Below, one piece after another: positions 1-6,219 of a stretch of 7,465 bases of DNA (the first letter of the stretch is position 1; each line of letters begins with the position of its first letter). Location of the stretch: assembly GCA_002430545.1 (NCBI GenBank), contig DJCM01000039.1, positions 1 to 7,465 of the forward strand, given 5' to 3'. The translations under genes were made by a program, and so were the position numbers. The DNA is from Flavobacteriaceae bacterium UBA5950 (GTDB taxonomy: Bacteria > Bacteroidota > Bacteroidia > Flavobacteriales > Flavobacteriaceae). Below the pieces are notes generated by a model. The model saw only the letters and a list, made by a program, of their open reading frames with translations. It had not been told where the DNA came from and ran no database searches.

Positions 1-1109
1 AATGAATCGGCATATGAGTAACGAATGCTAGGGTATTCAAAAATCCCAAGTCGATTGAGTTCAGCAATTGTCTGGTTTCGAGTTGCGTCGCTGTATAGAT
101 CACCAGTTCGTATTTGAATCGCTTTTGACAATACTTTTTTGTTAAAACGTTTCTTTTTCAATCCAAAAAATCGAATGCTATCATAATCAGACTTTGCCTC
201 TGCTTTTTCCGCTGGGGTTGTATATACGTTTACAGAGCTGATTTGGGTTTGTTTATAAGGTTCAAAAACAACGTCATTTGGTGTCGATTTTCTGAAATCA
301 TCGATTGTTATTTTTACTGGAAGCTGAAAGTCGGTGCTTGATGTATCCCACGCGATTTCAAAGCCAATCGAGTTGAGCTGAAAGTTATAGACTCCATTGT
401 TTTTATAGTACGCATACAGTCGATTTCGCTCTTCTTCAAAATCCAAGGTATTGAACTGCTGTCCTTTTTTTAGATACGATTGTTTTGCACTTAATTTAAA
501 AAGTGAATCAATCACTGGACTTTTTATGTCTGTTGATATGCTGTCGAGGTAATATGGAAGACCTGTTTGGATATCATAAACCAAGTTGGCTGTTTGTCCT
601 GTTGTGCTGGTTATCTCTTTTCTAACGTTTGTTTTTGCCTTAAAATATCCATTGTTGGACAAGTAAGTGCTGATGTTGTCTGCATAATTAGTGTAGTACA
701 AAGAGTCGATAAGTGAGGGTGGCTCGCCGTTTCTCTTCTTCCAATCTTGCAGCTGTACTTGATAAGATCGCATCTGATCAATCTGTTTTTGAGACCAAAT
801 CGCTTGCATTCGCTTGCTTCGTTTGGGGGTTTTCTGCAACCAATTGTCAAAGTCTACTGCAGCGCTGTCGTTTGCCGATTGGTAGAGTAACAATCGCACA
901 GGAATGCCTAGAATTTTTTTATTTGGTTGTTGCGGAACAAGTGCTTGAATGGAGTCGGCAAAGGTGCGATTTCCATTGTAATAAAATTGATTCTGATCCA
1001 ACAACAAATCACTCTCGTCAAGAGACTTTGTGACCCGGCAACCTGAAAGCATAGTGCCCAAGCAAAGGAATAGTAGTATTTTTGTGGTATGTTGTTTCAG
1101 TACAAGCAT
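1..1109 (-). CDS. tamL: TamL/BamA-like outer-membrane lipoprotein, N-terminal part (runs off the window)
   Basis: The minus-strand frame stays open from the ATG at 1109 to the window edge, giving 369 codons without a stop. The protein starts with a charged stretch and a hydrophobic segment (residues 10-21) ending in the lipobox L-S-G-C, so Cys24 should be lipidated after signal peptidase II cleavage. The rest is soluble and looks like tandem POTRA domains. A clear repeat-type segment is near residues 345-365 (IRTGDLYSDATRNQTIAEL, then NRLGIFEY), typical of the last POTRA before a 16-stranded Omp85 barrel, which would lie outside the window. Bacteroidetes carry a lipidated Omp85 protein, TamL, that pairs with TamB in outer-membrane biogenesis; the lipobox favours TamL over BamA. 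The start is fixed by a TGA two codons upstream; only a TTG at -1 is an alternative. No substrate can be read from the sequence. The family call is firm, the gene symbol less so. Confidence 0.5.
   Translation of the reverse strand, partial: MLVLKQHTTKILLFLCLGTMLSGCRVTKSLDESDLLLDQNQFYYNGNRTFADSIQALVPQQPNKKILGIPVRLLLYQSANDSAAVDFDNWLQKTPKRSKRMQAIWSQKQIDQMRSYQVQLQDWKKRNGEPPSLIDSLYYTNYADNISTYLSNNGYFKAKTNVRKEITSTTGQTANLVYDIQTGLPYYLDSISTDIKSPVIDSLFKLSAKQSYLKKGQQFNTLDFEEERNRLYAYYKNNGVYNFQLNSIGFEIAWDTSSTDFQLPVKITIDDFRKSTPNDVVFEPYKQTQISSVNVYTTPAEKAEAKSDYDSIRFFGLKKKRFNKKVLSKAIQIRTGDLYSDATRNQTIAELNRLGIFEYPSIRYSYADS
1077..1084 (+). promoter_or_regulatory. Candidate -7 element for the RNA methyltransferase gene
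   Basis: TATTTTTG fits the Bacteroidetes -7 consensus TAnnTTTG and points at the methyltransferase ATG at 1135. It would place the RNA start near 1090 and give a leader of about 45 bases. It lies inside the tamL coding sequence on the other strand. No good TTG or TTTG is seen 17-20 bases upstream, and the local sequence is AT-rich, so this is a weak call. Confidence 0.5.
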
Positions 1110-1116
1110 CAAGATT

Positions 1117-1146
1117 CAAAAATACGTCATTTGTATGGTTAGCAAA
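1117..1146 (-). promoter_or_regulatory. Candidate tamL promoter (-33 TTTG, -7 TATTTTTG)
   Basis: Reading the minus strand, TTTG (1146-1143) is followed after 18 bases by TATTTTTG (1124-1117), which fits the Bacteroidetes primary-sigma consensus TTTG / TAnnTTTG. The -7 element ends only 7 bases before the tamL ATG at 1109, so the transcript would begin at or within a few bases of the start codon. The -33 box lies inside the first codons of the divergent methyltransferase gene. Chance matches are possible in AT-rich DNA, but both boxes and the spacing agree. Confidence 0.5.
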
Positions 1147-1863
1147 AGCCAAATCAAACTCGTGCGTCAGTTGGGGCAAAAAAAATACAGAGACCAACAT
1201 CAATTATTTGTTGCAGAGGGCCTGAAAGTGATTCGTGAATTTGTAGACGAAAATTATCAACTTCATCAGCTTTATGCACTCGAAGAAAGACACTTTCCTT
1301 CTCAACATGTGTCTCTTGTCAATCAAGCCCAAATGAAAGCCATGAGCGATTTAAAGACGCCATCAGATGCCTTGGCTGTGTTTGCCATGCCAAAAACCCA
1401 AACTTCTTCTCAGTCAGATGTAGTCCTAGCTTTGGAGAGCATTCAAGACCCTGGAAATTTGGGCACAATCATTCGCCTTTGTGACTGGTTTGGCATTCAA
1501 AATATCATTTGTTCTTCTGATACTGTTGACTGCTACAACCCAAAAGTCGTTCGCTCGACCATGGGTTCTTTGGCACGAGTTCAGGTGCTTTACAAAGACC
1601 TCCAATCTTGGTTGATGGAGGTGAATGATTATCAAATTGTAGCAACCTCAATGACAGGGCAATCGATCTATGAACACAGCTTTGATAAACCTACTGTTTT
1701 GTTGATTGGAAATGAGGGTAGAGGCTTGTCAAAACAGCTTACTGAACTCTCGCACAAAACTCTTTCGATTCCTCGCTTTGGAGGTGCAGAAAGTTTAAAT
1801 GCTGCTATGGCAACTGGTATTATTTTGGCAGAAGCGTGTCGAAATACCTCTACTGAAAAATAA
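1135..1863 (+). CDS. SpoU/TrmH-family RNA 2'-O-methyltransferase
   Basis: The 242-residue protein should transfer a methyl group from SAM to a ribose 2'-OH in rRNA or tRNA, in the cytoplasm. The three knot (SPOUT) motifs are all present: IQDPGNLGTIIR at 103-114 (motif 1, with catalytic-type Asn108 and Arg114), IGNEGRGL at 191-198 (motif 2), and IPRFGGAESLNAAMA at 212-226 (motif 3, SAM-binding knot loop with the E-S-L-N signature). The first 90 or so residues form the small substrate-binding domain usual in RlmB-like enzymes, beginning with the typical L-V-R-Q-L-x-Q-K-K-Y-R-D stretch and F-V-A-E-G. The frame is open back to an ATG at 1030, but the added 35 residues do not resemble the family and would be encoded across the tamL start, so the ATG at 1135 is preferred. 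The gene overlaps the end of porT tail to tail by 14 bases. The exact target nucleotide cannot be told. Confidence 0.5.
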   Translation: MVSKSQIKLVRQLGQKKYRDQHQLFVAEGLKVIREFVDENYQLHQLYALEERHFPSQHVSLVNQAQMKAMSDLKTPSDALAVFAMPKTQTSSQSDVVLALESIQDPGNLGTIIRLCDWFGIQNIICSSDTVDCYNPKVVRSTMGSLARVQVLYKDLQSWLMEVNDYQIVATSMTGQSIYEHSFDKPTVLLIGNEGRGLSKQLTELSHKTLSIPRFGGAESLNAAMATGIILAEACRNTSTEK

Positions 1864-2536
1864 AATTTATAAAAACCCCTTGTGTTTTTAGAGACTCAAT
1901 AGGGACTGTCCAGTCGTCGGGAACAAGTTCATCATCCAAAGCAAAGATTCCTCGAATAGATGGGGTAAAGCGAAAAAATGGCAAATAAAGTTCAACGCCC
2001 AGTCCAAGTTCAAGAGCGTTCATGTTGGTTCGCAGACGAAATCGTCCACTGTCATTGTCTTCACGACTATTTTCGTTGCTCGACAGGTTGAATGATGATG
2101 AAACCCCAGCGACTACAAATGGTCGTGCATTGTGAATGCGATTGGCTGAAAACTTCAACACCAATGGCAATCGTACATAAGTAGATTTTACCTCACGAAG
2201 TCGATTGTTTGGATCGCGTACTTCTGGCCAAATTTCTGGAAATGTGATATTGCGTTGGGTTGTAAACATGCCAGGTTCAAAGAGTAAATTGATGTTGTTT
2301 AGGATTCGCAAATCAGCAAAAAGTCCCACATTAAACCCAAGCTGTGGTTGAATGTCCAACTGACTTGTGTATCGTGTATATTCGGATTTAAAATTCATTT
2401 GGTTCATGCCCAAATAATACCCAAATCGAAACAATAAATCATCATCTTTTTTGTGATACTCAGGTGTATCTTTTAGTTGCCCCCAGCAGATTAGAAGAGG
2501 GGAGAGAAGAAAAACAATAAATAAGTATTTACGCAT
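1850..2536 (-). CDS. porT: PorT-family outer-membrane beta-barrel protein (type IX secretion / gliding)
   Basis: The 228-residue protein has an N-terminal signal peptide (MRKYLFIVFLLSPLLICWGQ, probable cleavage near residue 19-20) followed by alternating-polarity strands ending in FINFIFQ, as expected of a small eight-stranded outer-membrane barrel. Recognisable stretches are FRFGYYLGMNQMNFK, FNVGLFADLRI, FEPGMF, YVRLPLVLKFSANR and RPFVVAGVS. PorT (SprT in Flavobacterium johnsoniae) is required for T9SS secretion and gliding, although its exact role is not settled. Position directly behind ubiE is a familiar arrangement in Flavobacteria and supports the call. The ATG at 2536 overlaps the end of ubiE by 8 bases, so the two are probably cotranscribed and translationally coupled; a TTG one codon earlier is less likely. 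The 3' end overlaps the methyltransferase gene by 14 bases. The protein could be a PorT paralogue rather than the T9SS component itself, but the gene context argues against that. Confidence 0.5.
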   Translation of the reverse strand: MRKYLFIVFLLSPLLICWGQLKDTPEYHKKDDDLLFRFGYYLGMNQMNFKSEYTRYTSQLDIQPQLGFNVGLFADLRILNNINLLFEPGMFTTQRNITFPEIWPEVRDPNNRLREVKSTYVRLPLVLKFSANRIHNARPFVVAGVSSSFNLSSNENSREDNDSGRFRLRTNMNALELGLGVELYLPFFRFTPSIRGIFALDDELVPDDWTVPIESLKTQGVFINFIFQ

Positions 2537-3260
2537 CAATACGTTTTGTGGCTTTATAAATGGTTACTACACCAAATGTTTGGGGATGGTCCTCTACAGT
2601 TGAAAACCCAACTTTTTTGAGTTTATTGTTAAATGCTTCGCCATAAGGAAAGACAGCAGCAGAGTCTGAAAGGTAGGTGTATGCATTTTTATCTGAAGAA
2701 AACAAGCGTCCAACCAAGGGGAGAAATAACGAACTATACAGCTTATATCCAAAACGAAAAAATTGTTTTTTTGGCACTGAAGTCTCCAACACAAACAACT
2801 GTCCACCTGGTTTGAGAATGCGATAAATTTCAGAAAGCCCTTTGTTGAGATCACCAAAATTTCGCACACCAAAAGCCACTGTCACAGCATCGATAGATGA
2901 ATCTGTTAAAGGCAAAGATTCTGCGTCTCCAACAACCATTTTTATTCGATGATCGAGTTTGTTTTGATTGACTTTTTGTTTTCCGATTTCCAACATTTCA
3001 ACAGCAATATCAATGCCAGTGATCGTCGCATCTGGTATCGATGTCAATGCAAGTGCTAAATCACCTGTTCCTGTTGCAACATCAACAACCTTCTTTGGAT
3101 TTTTTAGCGCTACCATAGCCACCAACTTTCGCCGCCATGATTTGTCGATTCCCATCGATATCACTCGATTTAAAGCATCGTAATTTTTGGCAATACCATC
3201 AAACATGCTGGTAACTTGCTGTTTTTTGGTTGAGGAAGAGTCTTTATAAGGTTTGACCAT
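2529..3260 (-). CDS. ubiE: Demethylmenaquinone methyltransferase (UbiE/MenG)
   Basis: The 243-residue class I SAM methyltransferase matches family length. It should C-methylate demethylmenaquinone to menaquinone, the last step of menaquinone synthesis, at the inner face of the membrane. A ubiquinone role is unlikely because Bacteroidetes use menaquinone. Visible motifs are: the first UbiE signature at 27-42 (YDALNRVISMGIDKSW, with Asp where proteobacterial enzymes have His); SAM motif I at 59-66 (VDVATGTG); the ribose-binding acidic residue Asp84 in TGIDIAVEML; GDAESLP at 111-117; and the second signature at 148-161 (ILKPGGQLFVLETS). The ATG at 3260 begins a typical M-V-K-P-Y-K-D N-terminus followed by the conserved M-F-D-x-I-A-x-x-Y-D. 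It is the first gene of a probable ubiE-porT operon transcribed from the 3261-3370 gap. Confidence 0.5.
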   Translation of the reverse strand: MVKPYKDSSSTKKQQVTSMFDGIAKNYDALNRVISMGIDKSWRRKLVAMVALKNPKKVVDVATGTGDLALALTSIPDATITGIDIAVEMLEIGKQKVNQNKLDHRIKMVVGDAESLPLTDSSIDAVTVAFGVRNFGDLNKGLSEIYRILKPGGQLFVLETSVPKKQFFRFGYKLYSSLFLPLVGRLFSSDKNAYTYLSDSAAVFPYGEAFNNKLKKVGFSTVEDHPQTFGVVTIYKATKRIDA

Positions 3261-3284
3261 CGTGTGGTTTTATAGCAATTTGTG

Positions 3285-3292
3285 CAAAGATA
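3285..3292 (-). promoter_or_regulatory. Candidate -7 element of the ubiE-porT promoter
   Basis: On the minus strand the sequence is TATCTTTG, an exact match to TAnnTTTG. An RNA start about 5 bases further gives a leader of roughly 20 bases before the ubiE ATG at 3260. No TTTG is found at the usual distance; that place (16-27 bases upstream) is occupied by the palindrome at 3309-3320. Confidence 0.5.
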
Positions 3293-3308
3293 AGGCAATC
3301 AGAGATTC

Positions 3309-3320
3309 ATACATATGTAT
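3309..3320. promoter_or_regulatory. Perfect 12-bp palindrome between divergent promoters, operator candidate
   Basis: ATACATATGTAT reads the same on both strands. Outside it, GATT (3304-3307) and AATC (3323-3326) form a second, slightly offset inverted pair, extending the dyad to 3304-3326. It lies 16 bases from the ubiE -7 element and 19 bases from the trkA -7 element, which is where the -33 box of each promoter should be. This suits a binding site for a dimeric regulator acting on both genes, or a shared -33 region. It is inferred from sequence symmetry and spacing alone; the regulator is unknown. Confidence 0.5.
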
Positions 3321-3339
3321 CAAATCATTGTAAAACATC

Positions 3340-3347
3340 TATATTTG
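3340..3347 (+). promoter_or_regulatory. Candidate -7 element of the trkA-trkH promoter
   Basis: TATATTTG matches TAnnTTTG exactly and lies 23 bases before the trkA ATG, giving an RNA start near 3352 and a leader of about 19 bases. A -33 TTTG is not seen; the expected place is filled by the edge of the palindrome 3309-3320. This is the best-placed match on the plus strand of the gap. Confidence 0.5.
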
Positions 3348-3359
3348 TACCAGCAAACC

Positions 3360-3374
3360 ATGCGTTCTTCATGA
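3360..3374 (+). other. Four-codon leader frame (MRSS) overlapping the trkA start
   Basis: ATG CGT TCT TCA TGA begins 11 bases before the trkA ATG, in a different frame. Its stop overlaps the trkA start as ATGA (3371-3374). If the RNA starts near 3352 both start codons are in the transcript. This could be a translational-coupling or start-selection device, or a chance ATG. There is no Shine-Dalgarno sequence to decide between the two starts. Confidence 0.5.
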
Positions 3375-4720
3375 AAATTATTATTGCTGGCGCGAGTGAT
3401 GTTGGGCTTCATCTAGCGAAACTATTGTCGTTTGAATCCCAGGATATTACACTTATTGATAGTGTGAAAGAACACCTCAATTATGCCGAAACGCATCTAG
3501 ATATTCGTACCATACATGGAGACCCCTCAGCTTTGGCTGTTCTCAAAAAGGCAGATGCTCGCAATTCAGATATGATGATTGCTGTGACTCCAACAGAAAC
3601 CACAAATCTGATGTGCTGCTTGCTGTCCAAACAATTAGGTTGTAAAAGAACCATTGCTCGTGTAACCAATATTGAGTTTGATAAATACAAAGAGGATGTT
3701 GATTTTAATTCTTTAGGGATCGATGAACTTATCTCACCTGAGGAACTGGCAGTAAAAGAAATTCAATTGTTGATCGACGAGTCTGCGTTTAACAATAGTT
3801 ATGAGTTTGAAGAAGGTGCATTGACAATGATGGGTACGACTCTACTCGAATCTGCTCCATTTATTGGTAAATCAGTGAAAGAGGCAGCAGCAGTGTTTTC
3901 AGAGGTGCTTTTTATGCCAATTGCCATCAAGCGTGCAGGTACGCAAACCACCCTTATCCCTCGTGGTGACACACTGTTTGAAGCAGGTGATCAGGTCTAT
4001 TTTACAAGTTCCAAATCAGGAATGGATGCCCTCAACGAATTGGTGGGATATACCAAACAAGAGGCTGAGAATGTAATGATTATAGGTGGTGGTCGCATTG
4101 GAAAAAAAACAGCTGAAGATTTGTGTCAACAAGGAATGCGCGTCAAACTCGTTGAGTCTGATAAAGAAAAAGCAATCAAGCTTTCTGGCGATTTGCCCAA
4201 TACGCTTGTGATTCATGGCGATGGGCGAAATGCAGAACTTCTCGTTGAAGAAAATATTGGTGGGATGGATGTTTTTTTGGCTGTCACTGACGATTCGGAG
4301 ACCAATATCATGTCTTGCCTTATGGCCAAATCTAATGAAGTATCTAAAATCATAGCGCTGGTAGAGAATGTTGATTACTTCGAATTGACCAAATCGATTG
4401 GCGTTGACACACTCATCAATAAAAAGTTGCTGACTGCAAACAGTATTTTTCGATATGTTCGCAAGGGAAAGGTTGTTGATCTAGCCAAACTCAATAATAT
4501 GGATGCTGAGCTTCTCGAGTTTGTTGTGAGTCAAGACTCAAAAGTTTTGGGAAAAAAAATCAAAGATTTAGATATATCTCGCACAGCAACGATTGGTGGT
4601 GTGATCAGAGAAGGAGAGGGGATTATCGCCCTTGGAGATTTTGAAATTATGCCTGGCGACAGGGTTCTCGTATGCTGTTTGCCAAAGTCCATTTCACGCA
4701 TTGAGCGATTATTTCGATAG
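3371..4720 (+). CDS. trkA: Trk potassium-uptake regulatory subunit TrkA
   Basis: The 449-residue cytoplasmic protein has the full two-copy TrkA layout: RCK/TrkA-N domain (about 1-120), TrkA-C domain (about 140-225), second RCK domain (about 234-350) and second TrkA-C domain (about 368-449). It forms the nucleotide-binding ring that gates TrkH. In the second RCK domain the Rossmann loop is GGGRIG at 239-244, with Glu262 at the end of strand 2. In the first it is GASDVG at 7-12, with Asp30 (L-I-D). The middle glycine usual in G-x-G-x-x-G is Ser9 here, which is out of the ordinary and might weaken NAD(H) binding in that half. Both halves keep the I-H-G-D segment (IHGDPSA and IHGDGRN). The stop is 2 bases before trkH, so the pair is an operon. 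The start is clear: MKIIIAG is the standard N-terminus. Confidence 0.5.
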   Translation: MKIIIAGASDVGLHLAKLLSFESQDITLIDSVKEHLNYAETHLDIRTIHGDPSALAVLKKADARNSDMMIAVTPTETTNLMCCLLSKQLGCKRTIARVTNIEFDKYKEDVDFNSLGIDELISPEELAVKEIQLLIDESAFNNSYEFEEGALTMMGTTLLESAPFIGKSVKEAAAVFSEVLFMPIAIKRAGTQTTLIPRGDTLFEAGDQVYFTSSKSGMDALNELVGYTKQEAENVMIIGGGRIGKKTAEDLCQQGMRVKLVESDKEKAIKLSGDLPNTLVIHGDGRNAELLVEENIGGMDVFLAVTDDSETNIMSCLMAKSNEVSKIIALVENVDYFELTKSIGVDTLINKKLLTANSIFRYVRKGKVVDLAKLNNMDAELLEFVVSQDSKVLGKKIKDLDISRTATIGGVIREGEGIIALGDFEIMPGDRVLVCCLPKSISRIERLFR

Positions 4721-4722
4721 GA

Positions 4723-6219
4723 ATGAAGCCATACAATTTTTCAACAATTTTTAACATGTTGGGCCTGTTGCTCTTGTTCAATGCAACTGCCATGTTTGTT
4801 TGCACATTATTGAGTGGTTATTTGGATGATGGTGCTACTGAAGGGCTTCTTTTTTCATCCCTAATCACAACTGGAATTGGGTTGCTTTTACTCCTTATTA
4901 CGAGAAACCGAAAGCGTGAAATAAAGATGAGAGATGGTTATTTGACAGTGGTGATGGGCTGGCTTGGCATGGTGATATTTGGCACCTTACCCTATCTGTT
5001 GACCCAATCACTGGCTAGCTATTCAGATGCTTTGTTTGAAACGATGTCAGGCTTTACTGCCACTGGTGCTACAATCGTTCAAGACATAGAAGCACTGCCA
5101 AAAAGTATCATTTTATGGCGCTCACTCACGCACTGGCTTGGTGGTATGGGAATCATCGTATTGGCTGTGGCTATTTTACCTCTTTTGGGTATTGGTGGTG
5201 TTCAGTTGTTTTCTGCCGAAGCAACAGCAGTTGGGGGAGACAAATTGCACCCACGAATCAGCCACACTGCAAAAAGACTTTGGTATATCTATGTGGGTTT
5301 TACAGCTCTGGAAGCCTTGATGTTAGCCTTGGCAGGTATGTCTGTTTTCGATGCCATAAATCACTCGATGAGTACGATGGCATCTGGTGGGTTCTCAACC
5401 AAAAACGAAAGCTTGGCCTACTGGAACAACAGTCCGATGATTCAGTATATCGTAACCTTATTTATGTTTTTGGCAGGAACGAATTTTGTCCTTATCTATT
5501 TTGGATTAAAAGGGAAATTAGAACGAATTTGGCAAGACAATGAGTTTCGGTGGTATGTCGGATTTGTCACTCTTTTTACACTGATCACATTCATTGGAAT
5601 TTACACCAACGTCAAGCTTGAATCAACTACAGTTGACCACCCACAAATTTTTGGAGCGTTTGAAAGTAGTTTCCGACATGCCTTGTTTCAAGTCGTTGCG
5701 ATTATCACCACTACTGGATTTGTAACTGCAGATTTTGCTGGTTGGACCCCCTTTCTAACCATGCTTTTCTTTGGTCTTTTCTTTTTGGGAGGTTCGTCGG
5801 GTTCAACATCAGGGGGTGTTAAGGTCATTCGTCATTTGGTTATGATTAAAAATGCATTACTCGAATTTAGAAGAGCATTGCACCCAAACGCAATTGTTTC
5901 ACTTCACCTCAACAACGTCACCATTCAACAAAGCTTGGTCTATCGAATCCTTGGATTTTTTATACTGTACATGCTCCTCTTTATTATTGGTGCATTTGTG
6001 TTGAGCTTATTTGGCCTAGATTTCTTATCGTCTATTGGTGCTTCTGCAGCAAGTCTTGGAAATGTAGGGCCTAGCCTTGGTGATTATGGCCCTGTTTCGA
6101 CCTATACGACCATGCCAGCTGGTGGGAAAATATGGTGTTCTTTTTTGATGCTCGTTGGGCGTCTTGAACTATTTACAGCTCTTATTTTATTCACTCCCTA
6201 TTTTTGGAGAGACCACTAG
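4723..6219 (+). CDS. trkH: Trk potassium-uptake channel subunit TrkH
   Basis: The 498-residue inner-membrane protein belongs to the TrkH/KtrB/HKT superfamily, built of four membrane-pore loop-membrane repeats preceded by two extra N-terminal helices (about 9-31 and 42-60). All four pore loops are readable: SGFTATGAT at 109-117, STMASGGFST at 217-226, ITTTGFVT at 328-335 and SLGNVGPSL at 444-452. The flexible intramembrane gating loop GGSSGSTSGGVKVIRH starts at 356 and keeps the small-residue run and basic end. H-W-L-G-G-M-G after the first pore loop is also typical. Together with TrkA it should import K+ across the cytoplasmic membrane, driven by the membrane potential. The ATG lies 2 bases after the trkA stop. 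The TAG stop overlaps the stop of the convergent aminotransferase gene, so there is no intergenic terminator. Length and motifs look intact. Confidence 0.5.
   Translation: MKPYNFSTIFNMLGLLLLFNATAMFVCTLLSGYLDDGATEGLLFSSLITTGIGLLLLLITRNRKREIKMRDGYLTVVMGWLGMVIFGTLPYLLTQSLASYSDALFETMSGFTATGATIVQDIEALPKSIILWRSLTHWLGGMGIIVLAVAILPLLGIGGVQLFSAEATAVGGDKLHPRISHTAKRLWYIYVGFTALEALMLALAGMSVFDAINHSMSTMASGGFSTKNESLAYWNNSPMIQYIVTLFMFLAGTNFVLIYFGLKGKLERIWQDNEFRWYVGFVTLFTLITFIGIYTNVKLESTTVDHPQIFGAFESSFRHALFQVVAIITTTGFVTADFAGWTPFLTMLFFGLFFLGGSSGSTSGGVKVIRHLVMIKNALLEFRRALHPNAIVSLHLNNVTIQQSLVYRILGFFILYMLLFIIGAFVLSLFGLDFLSSIGASAASLGNVGPSLGDYGPVSTYTTMPAGGKIWCSFLMLVGRLELFTALILFTPYFWRDH

Noticed and set aside
713..1033. 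Plus-strand open frame of 106 codons opposite tamL
   Set aside because: It is the antisense shadow of the tamL coding sequence, with no recognisable domain and a low-complexity end.
1030..1134. 35-residue N-terminal extension of the methyltransferase from an ATG at 1030
   Set aside because: The extension does not resemble the family, crosses the tamL start region, and the ATG at 1135 gives the normal N-terminus.
1870..1890. Terminator after the methyltransferase gene: TAAAAAC / GTTTTTA around CCCTTGT
   Set aside because: The 7-bp stem has only one G-C pair and no clean T-run follows on the plus strand; this is expected by chance in AT-rich DNA.
2484..2490. Cys17 of PorT as a lipoprotein cysteine
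   Set aside because: The preceding P-L-L-I-C does not fit the lipobox (small residues are needed at -1), and a signal peptidase I site follows.
2537..2539. TTG one codon before the porT ATG as the start
   Set aside because: An ATG follows immediately, gives a normal signal peptide, and needs no rare start.
4102..4109. Runs of eight A in trkA (also 4552-4559) and in the methyltransferase gene (1178-1185) as slippage or phase-variation sites
   Set aside because: They encode ordinary Lys codons in conserved motifs, the frames are intact, and such runs are common in AT-rich genomes.
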